Source: Mycobacterium kyogaense
GTDB taxonomy: Bacteria; Actinomycetota; Actinomycetes; Mycobacteriales; Mycobacteriaceae
Direction: 5' to 3'
Length of the DNA: 48,591 nucleotides
Assembly: GCF_003254575.1 (NCBI RefSeq)
Contig: NZ_QJUA01000042.1
Location: 1-48,591 of the forward strand
Numbering within the stretch: position 1 is the stretch's first letter; each line of letters starts with the position of its first letter. Shown here piece by piece: positions 31,734 through 41,493 of this stretch. Below the pieces are notes generated by a model that was given only the letters and a program-made list of their open reading frames with translations, did not search any database and was not told the origin of the DNA. Position numbers and translations under genes: made by a program.

Positions 31734-31863
31734 TTTTGCCATCTTTCGGCACCACGTCTCGCGGCATGAGCGCGTCTCAATGCCTCCTGTCGACGTCTGA
31801 GATTCGAGACGATTGCCACGACACCAGCGATTTCCGGTCTGCGGCTCGGGGTTAACATCTCCC

Positions 31864-32409
31864 ATGGCGTTCTCATGGTCGGTGCATTCGGTGACTGACG
31901 GTCAGGTACGCACGGCCACCCGATGGGCGGGTGGGCTGTGGCTGGCTACGACAGTGGTGATGCTGCGGCTCGAGCGCGTGATGCGCGCGACGGGCGGTCC
32001 GGGAATCATCGCGTTCGAGTTGGCCGGGACCCCGGACCGGGCAAGCTCGATGATCGACAGCTGGGGGCCGAAGGGTGTTGCCGCTGCACGGACCTCGTTG
32101 TGGCTCGACTTCGGCTACATGACCACCTACGGAGCATTCGCGGTGCTGCTCGCAGAAGGCGCCGATCGCCGACTCGCACGGCGACGCTCGGGTAGTCGAC
32201 TGTTTCCGTGGGCTCAGCTCGCCTGCGGGGCGGCGGTGGCCGCTGACGCCGCAGAGGGCGTAGCGCTGCTGAACATCTTGGGGGGCCGGGATCGCCGAAC
32301 GCACGCAGTACGTGCCCGTCGCGCAGCACTGATCAAGTTCGCCCTGCTGTCCGCCGTGCTCGCGCACTGGGCACGTTCCCACGTCCCCGAGCGCCATTCG
32401 GAGTCCTAG
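31864..32409 (+). CDS. Hypothetical membrane protein
   Basis: Not recognised. A 181-residue protein with about four hydrophobic segments: TRWAGGLWLATTVVMLRL, WLDFGYMTTYGAFAVLLAEG, LFPWAQLACGAAVAADAAEG and IKFALLSAVLAHWARS. Basic clusters between them (ADRRLARRRSGSR, GGRDRRTHAVRARRA) suit cytoplasmic loops. The FGYMTTYGAF and DAAEG motifs resemble small actinobacterial integral membrane proteins of unknown function. ATG at 31864 removes 17 residues of the longer frame. It lies between the end of the catabolic cluster and cyp130 and is followed by a hairpin. Confidence 0.65.
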   Translation: MAFSWSVHSVTDGQVRTATRWAGGLWLATTVVMLRLERVMRATGGPGIIAFELAGTPDRASSMIDSWGPKGVAAARTSLWLDFGYMTTYGAFAVLLAEGADRRLARRRSGSRLFPWAQLACGAAVAADAAEGVALLNILGGRDRRTHAVRARRAALIKFALLSAVLAHWARSHVPERHSES

Positions 32410-32438
32410 TCTCCCGAGACCCACACCACCACCGCGCC

Positions 32439-32455
32439 CTGAGGTGAATCCTCAG
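32439..32455 (+). terminator. Short hairpin after the membrane-protein gene
   Basis: CTGAGG-TGAAT-CCTCAG is a perfect 6-bp stem with a 5-base loop, 30 bp after the stop at 32409. No T-run follows. The rest of the 252-bp gap before cyp130 holds an AT-richer stretch (TTTTTGATGGATATTGACA, 32613-32631) that may contain its promoter. Confidence 0.4.
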
Positions 32456-32661
32456 ACCGATAACGCGGGGCGCCGCAGGCACGAACTGCGGCCTCAACAA
32501 TGAGGCCTGCATCTCGTGCACCCACGCACTGTCTTGTCAGCGGCGGCTGTCGGCTCTCGTCCCACTTACTGTCAAACCTGACCGAAACAGGACACACAGT
32601 GGGCAGATCAATCTTTTTGATGGATATTGACACTGGGCGCTATCTGTCGTAGACACGAGAC

Positions 32662-33903
32662 ATGTCAGCGCTTTTGTCTCACGCAGCCCCGGCCCACTTC
32701 ACCCTGGCTACTGCTGACACCTGGGCCGAACCATGGCCCATGTACCGCGCGCTGCGCGAGCACGACCCCGTCCACCACGTCGTCCCCACCGACCGGCCCG
32801 ATCACGACTACTACGTGCTCTCCCGGCACGCCGACATCTGGTCCGCAGCGCGCGACCATCAGACGTTCTCCTCGGCACAGGGGCTGACCGTCAACTACGG
32901 CGAACTCGAGATGATCGGCCTGGCCGACAACCCACCGATGGTGATGCGGGATCCCCCGACGCACACCGAGTTCCGCAAGCTCGTGTCACGCGGTTTCACC
33001 CCGCGCCAGGTCGAGGCGATCGAGCCGACGGTGCGCCAGTTCGTCGTCGAACGCATCGAGAGATTGCGCACCAACGGCGGCGGCGACATCGTCGCCCAAC
33101 TGTTCAAGCCGCTGCCGTCGATGGTCGTCGCCCACTATCTCGGCGTACCCGAGGCCGACCGCGGCAAGTTCGACGGCTGGACCGAGGCGATCGTCGCGGC
33201 CAACACCGCCGACGGTGGCATCGGCGGCTCACTCGACGGGCTCGGCGACGCACTCGGCGAGATGATGGCGTACTTCACCGCACTCATCGAGCGTCGCCGC
33301 GTCGAACCGGCCGATGACACCGTCTCTCACCTGGTGGCCGCCGGAGTCGGCGCCGACGGTGACATCGCCGGCGTGCTCTCGGTTCTCGCGTTCACCTTCA
33401 CGATGGTCACCGGCGGCAACGACACCACCACGGGCATGCTCGGCGGCTCGGTGCAACTGCTGCACCAGCGCCCCGATCAACGCCTCCTCCTCGTCGACGA
33501 TCCCGGCCTGATCCCCGGCGCCGTCGACGAGTTCCTGCGGCTCACCTCCCCGGTGCAGGGTCTGGCCCGGACCACCACCCGCGACGTCACGATCGGCGAC
33601 CGCACCATTCCCGCAGGCCGCAAAGTGTTTCTCCTCTACGGTTCGGCCAACCGCGACGAACGCGAATACGGTCCTGATGCAGGCGAACTCGACGTCACGC
33701 GCAACCCGCGCAACATCCTCACGTTCAGCCACGGCGCGCACTTCTGCCTGGGCTCGGCGGCAGCCCGGATGCAGTCGCGAGTGGCACTGACCGAACTCCT
33801 TGCCCGGATACCGGAGTTCACCGTCGACGAGGACGGCATCGTCTGGGCCGGCGGCAGTTACGTGCGCCGACCGCTGTCCGTGCCGATCACGGTGACCCGG
33901 TGA
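32662..33903 (+). CDS. cyp130: Cytochrome P450, CYP130-like (Rv1256c-like)
   Basis: Soluble P450 of 413 residues. Heme loop FSHGAHFCLGSAAARM with Cys at about 362; I-helix oxygen-binding segment GGNDTTTGMLG (about 253-263); ExxR motif in DEFLRLTSP (about 290). Position between the Rv1257c-like gene (now 28 kb away) and the TetR matches the Rv1256c gene, CYP130, whose physiological substrate is unsettled. TetR stop-start overlap (GTGA) follows it, so the regulator is in the same transcript. Electron donors are not encoded here. Confidence 0.85.
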   Translation: MSALLSHAAPAHFTLATADTWAEPWPMYRALREHDPVHHVVPTDRPDHDYYVLSRHADIWSAARDHQTFSSAQGLTVNYGELEMIGLADNPPMVMRDPPTHTEFRKLVSRGFTPRQVEAIEPTVRQFVVERIERLRTNGGGDIVAQLFKPLPSMVVAHYLGVPEADRGKFDGWTEAIVAANTADGGIGGSLDGLGDALGEMMAYFTALIERRRVEPADDTVSHLVAAGVGADGDIAGVLSVLAFTFTMVTGGNDTTTGMLGGSVQLLHQRPDQRLLLVDDPGLIPGAVDEFLRLTSPVQGLARTTTRDVTIGDRTIPAGRKVFLLYGSANRDEREYGPDAGELDVTRNPRNILTFSHGAHFCLGSAAARMQSRVALTELLARIPEFTVDEDGIVWAGGSYVRRPLSVPITVTR

Positions 33904-34466
33904 GCGGCCGCGACTGGCTGGCCGCGCAGCGCACCGAGATCGCTGCCGAACGCATCCTCGACGCAGCAGGCGAACTGTTCGCCGGCCAGCCCGCCGCGAC
34001 GGTCGGCATGCACGAGATCGCCTCGGCAGCGGGGTGTTCGAGAGCAACCCTCTACCGATACTTCGAGAACCGCGAAGCGCTGCACACCGCCTACGTTCAC
34101 CGAGAGACGCACCGGATCTACCGCGAGCTGACCGATGAGCTCGCCTCGATCACCGATCCGGAACAGCGCCTCGTGCAGGGCATGCTCCGCTGCCTGCGGA
34201 TGGTTCGCGAGAACCCCGCGTTGGCATCCTGGTTCACCGCCTCCGCGCGTCCGCTGGGCGGCGAGATGGCCGAGCAGTCACCGGTGATCGCAACGCTGAC
34301 CGAGATGTTCGTCGGCTCATTGGGTTTCGGAGACCGTGTCGAACAGCGAGCCCGCTGGCTGGTGCGGGTGCTGACCTCTTTCCTGGTCTTCCCCGGCCGC
34401 GACGAGGGCGACGAAGCCGAGATGCTCGCAGAGTTCGTCGTACCCCGTGTCGTCACACCCGGGTGA
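33900..34466 (+). CDS. TetR-family regulator (Rv1255c-like)
   Basis: Regulator of 188 residues. Helix-turn-helix region: AERILDAAGELFAGQPAATV and IASAAGCSRATLYRYFENREAL (in two parts, about 18-60). C-terminal domain is short and helical with a hydrophobic core (about 80-185). GTG start overlaps the P450 stop, suggesting control of the P450 operon. Its last 14 bp overlap the convergent acyltransferase gene. Order is as in M. tuberculosis Rv1256c-Rv1255c. Confidence 0.87.
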   Translation: MSGRDWLAAQRTEIAAERILDAAGELFAGQPAATVGMHEIASAAGCSRATLYRYFENREALHTAYVHRETHRIYRELTDELASITDPEQRLVQGMLRCLRMVRENPALASWFTASARPLGGEMAEQSPVIATLTEMFVGSLGFGDRVEQRARWLVRVLTSFLVFPGRDEGDEAEMLAEFVVPRVVTPG

Positions 34467-35586
34467 AGCGATGCAGGAGCCACGCCAGCGGCACCGTCAC
34501 CACCATCGTCCCGAGGAACAGCAACCACACCGAACCGTTGTAGATCGGATACTGCAGGATCTCGACCATCACGAGTTCCATCGTCACGAGGTGGATCAGG
34601 AAGATCTCGTAGGAGATCTCGCCGAGGAACACCATCGGCCTGCTCGCCATCACCTTCGCGTACAGACCCGTGTTGCCCAGCGCCAGCGGAGCCACGACCA
34701 GCGTGGCGATCACTGCGTAGAACGCGCTCTTGGCCAACGCTTCCCACAACAGCGCAGGCGATGTCGTCGGCTCCCCGCCGATGGGTGTGGACACGATGAG
34801 GTAGCTGACCACCGCGATCGGCAGGCACGCGAGCGCGTAGGCGCGCACCCGCATGGCCGCCAGCACCGCGAGCACCATGCCGCCGACGAACCACGACAGG
34901 TACCCCGGTAGCCACAGCCGCGCGCCATCGGGCAGGAACGACGTGGTGTGCACCAGCCACAGCCAGGCCGGCGACAAAGCCGCGAGCGCGGCCAGTCCGG
35001 CCAGCAGCAGCCACGGCCGCCAACGTCCGCGACACAACACCACCAGCAGCAGGTAGGCCATCGGTGGCAGCGCGACGTAGAACGCCGCCTCGACGGCGAG
35101 GCTCCACATCTGCGTGAGTCCCTGGTGCAGATAGGAATACAGATAGTTGTCGGTGTAGATCTGGGTCAGCGTCAGGTTGCGGGCCAGACCCTCCCAGGTG
35201 TGCCCAGGATTCGGCCCGGCCGTACGGAAGTGGTAGACCAGGTAGGCCGCGACGACGGTGACCACGTACGCGGGCATGATGCGGCGCACCCGATGCCACG
35301 CATAGCGTGTCACCGACGGGGCGGGCGCATCTGCAGCGCAGGCGTTCACCCACGGCGCGAAGAGCAGGAAGCCCGAGAGCACGAAGAAGATCGGCACCCC
35401 GATCTCCATGCGGGAGAACATCAGCCCGACGTAACCCTGGCCGTAGTGACCGGTGGTGTAGGCCGCATGGGTCAGCACCACCAGAAGTGCCGCCACGGCC
35501 CGGATACCGGTCAGAGAGTCGACCCGGCCGGTCGGGGTCACCGACTCCAGGCCACCCTGAGCGTCGGCGTCTCGTGACAGCGTCAT
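34453..35586 (-). CDS. Acyltransferase-3 family membrane protein (Rv1254-like)
   Basis: Integral membrane O-acyltransferase of 377 residues, about 10 helices. The N-terminus has the family signature SLTGIRAVAALLVVLTHAAYTTG with the conserved His in helix 1 (about 40) and then GVPIFFVLSGFLLFAPWV (about 64-81). Such enzymes acylate sugars or glycolipids at the inner membrane; the acceptor here is unknown. It is 6 bp downstream of deaD in the same direction and likely co-transcribed with it. Confidence 0.85.
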   Translation of the reverse strand: MTLSRDADAQGGLESVTPTGRVDSLTGIRAVAALLVVLTHAAYTTGHYGQGYVGLMFSRMEIGVPIFFVLSGFLLFAPWVNACAADAPAPSVTRYAWHRVRRIMPAYVVTVVAAYLVYHFRTAGPNPGHTWEGLARNLTLTQIYTDNYLYSYLHQGLTQMWSLAVEAAFYVALPPMAYLLLVVLCRGRWRPWLLLAGLAALAALSPAWLWLVHTTSFLPDGARLWLPGYLSWFVGGMVLAVLAAMRVRAYALACLPIAVVSYLIVSTPIGGEPTTSPALLWEALAKSAFYAVIATLVVAPLALGNTGLYAKVMASRPMVFLGEISYEIFLIHLVTMELVMVEILQYPIYNGSVWLLFLGTMVVTVPLAWLLHRFTRV

Positions 35587-35592
35587 CGGGCG

Positions 35593-37293
35593 CTAGTGCG
35601 TCTTGCGGCGCGCCTTCGGCCCGCGATCGGGTTCCAGATTGATCAACTGACCCTGAATCCTGGTGTTCTCCAGCTTCTTCAGCGTCTCCCGCGAGAGATT
35701 GGCCGGCAGCTCCACCAGCGAGTAGTCCAGCTTGATCGCGATGTGACCGAAATCGCTGCGATGCAGACCGCCCTCGTTGGCGATGGCGCCGACGATCGCA
35801 CCCGGCATGGCTTTGTGCTTCTTCCCCACCGCGATGCGGTAGGTGGTCAGATCGCTGCGCCGCTCCCGCTGCTTACGCGGTCCTCGGTCGTCACGGTCGG
35901 CACGATCCGGTCGGTCCTTCTTGTCCCGGCGTTTCTCCGGCGGCGGCTCGGTCATCAGGAATGCTTCGCCGTCGCGGCTCTGCAGCGCCAGCGCGGCAGC
36001 GATGTCGGCCATCGGCACGTCATGGTCGCGCTCGTAGTTCTCGATCAAGGTTCGGAACAACTCGATGCCCGGTGCCGCCAGCGCCTCGGTGATCGAATCG
36101 CGGAACTTCTGCACACGACGCTCGTTGACGTCCTCGACCGACGGCAGCTCGATCTCGACCAGCTTCTGCCGCGTCACCCGCTCGATGGCACCCAGCAGAT
36201 GCCGTTCGCGCGGCGTCACGAACAACAACGCCGTGCCCGACCGGCCCGCCCGGCCGGTACGCCCGATCCGGTGCACGTACGACTCCGGATCGTGCGGGAT
36301 GTCGAAGTTCACCACGTGCGAGATCCGCTCCACGTCCAAACCGCGGGCGGCGACGTCGGTGGCGACCAGGATGTCGATCGACCCGTCCTTGAGCGCGTTG
36401 ATCGTGCGCTCACGGACCGCCTGGGGGATGTCGCCGTTGATGGCGGCCGCCGCGAACCCGCGGGCCTTCAGCTTCTCGGCCACCTCCTCGGTGGCCTGCT
36501 TGGTCCGGACGAAGACGATCATCGCGTCGCCCTGCTCGGTCTCGAGCAGCCGGGTCAGCGCGTCCATCTTGCGGGGGTAGGACACCTGCAGGTAGCGCTG
36601 GGTGATGTTCTCGGCCGTCTGGGTCTTCGACTTGACCGTGACCTCGACCGGATCGTGCAGGTACTTGTTGGTGATCTTCTTGATCGCCGGCGGCATGGTC
36701 GCCGAGAACAGCGCGACCTGCTTGTACTCCGGGGTGTCGGCGAGGATGCGTTCGACGTCCTCGGCGAAGCCCATCTGCAGCATCTCGTCTGCCTCGTCGA
36801 GCACCATGTAGTCGAGGTGGCTGACGTCGAGCGTGCCCTTCTCCAGATGGTCGATCACGCGCCCCGGCGTGCCGACGACGATCTGCGCGCCCCGCTTGAG
36901 GCCGGCGAGCTGAGGCCCGTAGGAGCTGCCGCCGTACACCGGCAGCACGTTGACGTTCAGGTGCGCGCCGTACCGGCTGAATGCCTCGGCCACCTGCAGC
37001 GCGAGCTCACGTGTCGGGGCCAGCACCAACGCCTGGGTGGCGCGGCTCGAGGTGTCGATCTTGCTCAGGATCGGGATGGCGAACGCGGCGGTCTTGCCGG
37101 TTCCCGTCTGGGCGAGACCGACGACGTCGGAGCCGGCCAGCATCGCCGGGATCGTCGCAGCCTGGATAGGCGACGGCGATTCGTAGCCGACGTCGCTGAC
37201 CGCCTGCAGCACCGAGGGGTGGATCTGCAGGTCGGCGAAGGTCGGGCTGACAGGCAGATCCGTGCTGGCGGGGGTCACATCCGAGGAGGTCAT
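35593..37293 (-). CDS. deaD: ATP-dependent DEAD-box RNA helicase DeaD/CsdA
   Basis: RNA helicase of 566 residues for ribosome assembly and RNA decay, especially in the cold. Motif Q/I: PSPIQAATIPAML and AQTGTGKT (about 60-67); motif II LDEADEML (about 166); motif III SAT (about 197); motif VI HRIGRTGRAGR (about 341-351). A charged linker (about 455-480, rich in Lys/Asp/Arg) leads to the C-terminal DbpA RNA-binding domain (GAIVGAIANEGGLHRSDFG). The gene order with the acyltransferase and lprE matches Rv1253. The start ATG lies at 37293, divergent from lprE. Confidence 0.95.
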   Translation of the reverse strand: MTSSDVTPASTDLPVSPTFADLQIHPSVLQAVSDVGYESPSPIQAATIPAMLAGSDVVGLAQTGTGKTAAFAIPILSKIDTSSRATQALVLAPTRELALQVAEAFSRYGAHLNVNVLPVYGGSSYGPQLAGLKRGAQIVVGTPGRVIDHLEKGTLDVSHLDYMVLDEADEMLQMGFAEDVERILADTPEYKQVALFSATMPPAIKKITNKYLHDPVEVTVKSKTQTAENITQRYLQVSYPRKMDALTRLLETEQGDAMIVFVRTKQATEEVAEKLKARGFAAAAINGDIPQAVRERTINALKDGSIDILVATDVAARGLDVERISHVVNFDIPHDPESYVHRIGRTGRAGRSGTALLFVTPRERHLLGAIERVTRQKLVEIELPSVEDVNERRVQKFRDSITEALAAPGIELFRTLIENYERDHDVPMADIAAALALQSRDGEAFLMTEPPPEKRRDKKDRPDRADRDDRGPRKQRERRSDLTTYRIAVGKKHKAMPGAIVGAIANEGGLHRSDFGHIAIKLDYSLVELPANLSRETLKKLENTRIQGQLINLEPDRGPKARRKTH

Positions 37294-37372
37294 CGTGGTG
37301 GCAGTCTAGTGCCCTTTCCGCCTCTCTCCCTCCTCATGTCCTGCCGCGTGCCTGACGGCCGGTGCCGCCGCG

Positions 37373-37945
37373 ATGCCGGTACGGTCGCCTGTTGTGAAGT
37401 GGGCAGCTGTGATGGGTGCCGCGGCCCTGGTTCTCGCCGGCTGCGGGTCAGGTGATTCGACCGCGTCGAAAACCCCGGGTCCGACGGCTTCGGCGGCGTC
37501 GACGGCGGCACCGCCGCCGACGGTGGCACCTGCTGGGCCGCCGCCGGGGCCTGCGCCCGCAGCAGACCCCTGCGCGACCGACCTGGCCTCCCCCGAGATC
37601 GCCAAGGCGGTGTCCGAACTCCCCCGCGACCCGCGCAGCAAGCAGGGCTGGAACCCCGAACCGGTGGCCGGCAACTACAACGAATGCGCTCAGCTCTCGG
37701 CGGTGATCGTCAAGGCCAACACCAACTCGCAGAACCCCAACACTCGCGCCGTGCTGTTCCACCGCGGCAAGTTCATCCCCACCGGGGTGCCCGACACGTA
37801 CGGCTTCAACGGGATCGACGGCGTCGGCACCACGGGCGACACGGTCGCGCTGAAGTACTCCGGCGGCATGCCCGGGCTCGACAGCATCGTGAAGTTCCGA
37901 TGGAACGGCAGCGGGGTGGAGCTGATCGGCAACACGCCGCGTTGA
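37373..37945 (+). CDS. lprE: Lipoprotein LprE (Rv1252c-like)
   Basis: Predicted cell-envelope lipoprotein of 190 residues. Signal peptide with lipobox LAGC (Cys about 24), then a Pro/Ala/Thr-rich linker (about 30-62) and a folded domain starting at PCATDLASPEIAKAVSELPR. The segments ELPRDPRSKQGWNPEP, GNYNECAQLSAV and FRWNGSGVELIGNT resemble the M. tuberculosis LprE I remember, giving a firm assignment. GTG at 37394 is an alternative start with a shorter n-region. Function unknown in detail; LprE has been linked to host interaction in M. tuberculosis. Divergent from deaD. Confidence 0.87.
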   Translation: MPVRSPVVKWAAVMGAAALVLAGCGSGDSTASKTPGPTASAASTAAPPPTVAPAGPPPGPAPAADPCATDLASPEIAKAVSELPRDPRSKQGWNPEPVAGNYNECAQLSAVIVKANTNSQNPNTRAVLFHRGKFIPTGVPDTYGFNGIDGVGTTGDTVALKYSGGMPGLDSIVKFRWNGSGVELIGNTPR

Positions 37946-38061
37946 GGTCGTCGGCCGTAGCCGCCAGTGAGAAGCCAGGGCTGCGATTTCGGCTCCACCA
38001 CGACCGGGAATGAAGTTCCGCGGCGGGGGTGGGCGTCGGTGGGCTGCCCTACAGTGGCGGC

Positions 38062-41000
38062 GTGTTCGTCATCGACGGCCGGGTGGTCTACAGCGCCTCC
38101 GATCTCGCCGCGGCCGCCCGCTGCGAGTACGCGCTGCTGCGCTCGTTCGACGTCAAGCTCGGCCGCGCCACGGCAGTCGCCGGCGATGACGAGATGCTCG
38201 TCCGCACATCGCAATTGGGTGACGAGCACGAGCGGCGCCACCTCGACGCGCTGCGTGACGATGCCGAAGACGAGGCCGAGATCACCGTCATCGGCCGGCC
38301 GGACTACACACTCGCAGGCCTGACCGCGGCGGCCGAGCAGACTCTGCGGGCGATCGAGCGGCGGGCGCCGGTGATCTACCAGGCCGCGATGTTCGACGGC
38401 CGGTTTGTCGGGTTCGCCGACTTCCTCCTGCTCGAAGAGTCCGAGCAGGGCCCGCGCTATCGCCTACGCGACACGAAGCTGGCCCGCTCGGTGAAGGTCG
38501 AGGCCTTGCTGCAGCTGGCCGCCTACGTCGACACCCTCATCGCGGCGGGGGTCCCCGTCGCGCCCGAGGTCGACCTGGTCCTCGGCGACGGCGCGATCGT
38601 CAGTTATCCGGTCGACGAGCTCCTGCCGGTGTACCGACCCCGCCGCGCCGCGCTGCAGCAGCTGCTGGACCGGCACGAGGCCGGCGGGACCCCGGCGTCG
38701 TGGGAGGACGAGTCGGTGCGCGCGTGTTTCCGCTGCGCCGACTGCGAGGAGCAGGTCCGCGCGCACGACGATCTGCTGCTGGTCGCGGGTATGCGGGTCA
38801 GCCAGCGCGCCCGGCTGCTCAACGCGGGCGTCACGACCGTGCGCGAACTCGCCGCTCACCAGGGCGCCGTGCCCGACCTGCCACCACGCACCGTCGCCGC
38901 GCTGACTGGCCAGGCCCGCCTTCAGCTCGCCGACCGCGTCGACGGCAAACCGCCCTACCGCGTCGTCGATCCGCAGCCGCTGATGGTGCTGCCCGACGCC
39001 GACAAAGGCGATCTGTTCTTCGACTTCGAGGGCGATCCACTGTGGACCGCCGACGGCCACGAATGGGGTCTGGAATACCTGTGGGGCGTGCTGACCGTCG
39101 CCGACGAGTTCTCGCCGCTGTGGGCGCACACCCGCGCCGACGAACGCGCGGCGCTGATCGCGTTCCTCGACATGGTGCGCAAGCGCCGGCGGCGCTACCC
39201 CCGCATGCACATCTACCACTACGCGGCCTACGAGAAGAGCACGCTGCTGCGGCTGGCCGGCCGCTACGGCGTCGGCGAACGCGATGTCGACGAGCTGCTC
39301 CGCGAAGGCGTGCTGGTGGACCTGTATCCGTTGGTGCGCAAGAGCATTCGGGTCGGCACCGAGAATTACAGCATCAAGAGCCTGGAACCGCTCTACATGG
39401 GCAACGAGCTGCGCGACGGTGAGGTCACCACCGCCACCGCGTCGATCACCGAGTACGCCCACTACTGCGAGCTACGGGATGGCGGCCGCGCCGACGACGC
39501 CGCGACGGTGCTCAAGGAGATTGAGGAGTACAACCGCTACGACTGTCGCTCGACGCGCCGGCTGCGCGACTGGCTGGTGGCGCGCGCCATCGAAGCCGGA
39601 GTCCCGCCCCGCGGACCCGTGCCGGTCGACGGGGCGACGGTACAGACCGCCGCGCCCGATGCGGTCGAACGCCGACTGCTGAAGTTCGCCGGCGACGGTG
39701 TGGACCAGCGAACGCCCGAGCAGACGGCGATCGCGATGATCGCCGCGGCCAAGGGTTTTCACCAGCGGGAGGACAAGCCGTTCTGGTGGGGCCACTTCGA
39801 CCGGGTGAACAATCCGGTCGAGGAGTGGGCCGATGCGAGCGGGGTGTTCCTGGTCGAGAGCGCCGGAATCGCCGAGGACTGGCACACACCGCCGCGGGCC
39901 CGTAAACCCCAGCGACGCATCGTGCTTCGCGGTGAGATCGCCAACGGGGACCTGGCTCGCGAGATGTACGCGCTCTACGATCCGCCGGCTCCCGCGGGCC
40001 TGGCCGACGACCCCGATCGTCGGGGGTTCGCCACGGTGTCGGTGATCGAGTGCGACAACGTCGACGCGCCCACCGAGGTGACCGTGATCGAGCGCCAACC
40101 CAAAGACGGCGACGTCTTCACGCAGGTGCCGTTCGCGTTGACGCCAGGGCCGCCGATCAGCACCAAACCGCTATCGGAGTCCATCGCCGCGACCGCAGCA
40201 GACGTCGCCGCCACGCTGCCCCGAGTGCACCCCGGCGCGATGACCGATCTGCTGCTGCGCCGCGCCCCGCGCACCCGCAGCGGCGCTGCGCTGCCCGACT
40301 CCGGCGTCGTCGTCGACGACATCACGGCCGCGCTGCTGGATCTCGACGCGTCCTACCTCGCGGTGCACGGTCCGCCCGGCACGGGCAAGACGTTCACCGC
40401 CGCCCAGGTGATCGCCCGGCTGATCGACGACCACGGCTGGCGGGTCGGGGTCGTGGCGCAGGCGCACGCGGTCGTGGAGAACCTGTTCGCCGGCATCCTG
40501 CGCGCCGGTGTCGACGGCACGCGGGTGGCCAAGAAGCTCAGCTCCGGCGACGGCGCCTGGACCGAGATCACCAACCCGCAGTTCGCCGACTTCATCGCCG
40601 GTCACAAGGGCTGCGTGGTCGGGGGCACCGCGTGGGATTTCGCCAGCGCCACCAAGGTGCCGGCCGGCTCGCTGGACCTGCTCGTCGTCGAGGAGGCCGG
40701 CCAGTTCAGCCTCGCCAACACCATCGCGGTGGCCCGCGCGGCGCGCAGTCTGCTGCTGCTCGGCGATCCGCAACAGCTGCCGCAGGTCAGCCAGGGCACC
40801 CACCCGGAACCGGTGGACGGCTCGGCACTGGCGTGGCTCGTCGACGGCCACCACACCCTGCCTCCTGAGCGCGGCTACTTCCTGCACTGCTCCTACCGGA
40901 TGCATCCGCAGGTGTGCCGCGGGGTGTCGCGGCTGTCCTACGACAACCGGCTGCAGTCCCACGAACCGGTGACCGCCGCGCGCACGCTCGCCGGCGTCGC

Positions 41001-41493
41001 GCCCGGTATCCGCACGCTGGCCGTCCCCCACCACGGCAACGTCACCGACAGCCCCGAAGAGGCCTCGGCGATCGTCGCCGCGATCGGTGACCTGCTCGGC
41101 GCCGAGTGGACCGACGAGGACGGCACGCGCCCGCTCGCGCAGCGCGACGTCCTCGTCGTCACCCCGTACAACGCGCAGGTCGTGCAGGTGCGCAACCACC
41201 TCGACGCCGCCGGATATCCCGACGTGCGAGTGGGCACCGTGGACAAGTTCCAGGGTCAGCAGGCGCCGGTGGTGTTCGTGTCCATGACGGCGTCCTCGAT
41301 CGACGAGGCTCCTCGCGGAATCGCCTTCCTGCTCAACAGGAATCGGCTCAACGTCGCGGTCAGCCGGGCGAAGTACCTGGCCGTGATCGTACGGTCACCG
41401 CAGCTCACCGGATACCTGCCCGGTACGCCCGATCGCCTGGTCGAATTGGGCGCGTTCCTGTCGCTGTCCGCATGTGATACACCGGGCCCATGA
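38062..41493 (+). CDS. TM0106-type RecB-like nuclease / SF1 helicase fusion (Rv1251c-like)
   Basis: Large protein of 1143 residues. N-terminal part (about 1-200) has a RecB-family nuclease core: RLRDTKLARSVKVEALLQLA (the D..K and QLAxY residues), and a following region (about 310-510) with FFDFEGDPLW and YNRYDCRSTRRL fits an RNase-H-like exonuclease. The C-terminal third is a UPF1/DNA2-like SF1 helicase: Walker A GPPGTGKT (about 771), Walker B LLVVEEAGQF (about 873), and motif VI RLNVAVSRAKY (about 1095). Expected to process DNA or RNA ends. GTG at 38062 was preferred to the in-frame GTG at 38029. Its stop overlaps the next gene. Confidence 0.85.
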   Translation: MFVIDGRVVYSASDLAAAARCEYALLRSFDVKLGRATAVAGDDEMLVRTSQLGDEHERRHLDALRDDAEDEAEITVIGRPDYTLAGLTAAAEQTLRAIERRAPVIYQAAMFDGRFVGFADFLLLEESEQGPRYRLRDTKLARSVKVEALLQLAAYVDTLIAAGVPVAPEVDLVLGDGAIVSYPVDELLPVYRPRRAALQQLLDRHEAGGTPASWEDESVRACFRCADCEEQVRAHDDLLLVAGMRVSQRARLLNAGVTTVRELAAHQGAVPDLPPRTVAALTGQARLQLADRVDGKPPYRVVDPQPLMVLPDADKGDLFFDFEGDPLWTADGHEWGLEYLWGVLTVADEFSPLWAHTRADERAALIAFLDMVRKRRRRYPRMHIYHYAAYEKSTLLRLAGRYGVGERDVDELLREGVLVDLYPLVRKSIRVGTENYSIKSLEPLYMGNELRDGEVTTATASITEYAHYCELRDGGRADDAATVLKEIEEYNRYDCRSTRRLRDWLVARAIEAGVPPRGPVPVDGATVQTAAPDAVERRLLKFAGDGVDQRTPEQTAIAMIAAAKGFHQREDKPFWWGHFDRVNNPVEEWADASGVFLVESAGIAEDWHTPPRARKPQRRIVLRGEIANGDLAREMYALYDPPAPAGLADDPDRRGFATVSVIECDNVDAPTEVTVIERQPKDGDVFTQVPFALTPGPPISTKPLSESIAATAADVAATLPRVHPGAMTDLLLRRAPRTRSGAALPDSGVVVDDITAALLDLDASYLAVHGPPGTGKTFTAAQVIARLIDDHGWRVGVVAQAHAVVENLFAGILRAGVDGTRVAKKLSSGDGAWTEITNPQFADFIAGHKGCVVGGTAWDFASATKVPAGSLDLLVVEEAGQFSLANTIAVARAARSLLLLGDPQQLPQVSQGTHPEPVDGSALAWLVDGHHTLPPERGYFLHCSYRMHPQVCRGVSRLSYDNRLQSHEPVTAARTLAGVAPGIRTLAVPHHGNVTDSPEEASAIVAAIGDLLGAEWTDEDGTRPLAQRDVLVVTPYNAQVVQVRNHLDAAGYPDVRVGTVDKFQGQQAPVVFVSMTASSIDEAPRGIAFLLNRNRLNVAVSRAKYLAVIVRSPQLTGYLPGTPDRLVELGAFLSLSACDTPGP

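Larger units (their letters stand above)
31543..31863. other. Intergenic region after the pca operon
   Basis: This 321-bp gap contains the terminator-like hairpin at 31559-31579 and the diverged repeat copy at 31649-31733. The remainder has no convincing ORF or RNA gene. Just before the next gene, the sequence GTCT-N8-AGAC (about 31792-31807) is a weak interrupted palindrome. The region marks the end of the catabolic cluster. Confidence 0.6.

Noticed and set aside
35596..37455. 619-residue open frame on the plus strand opposite deaD
   Set aside because: It is the antisense shadow of a gene with all DEAD-box motifs; high GC content leaves long open frames on the opposite strand. Its composition (His/Arg/Val-rich) is not protein-like.
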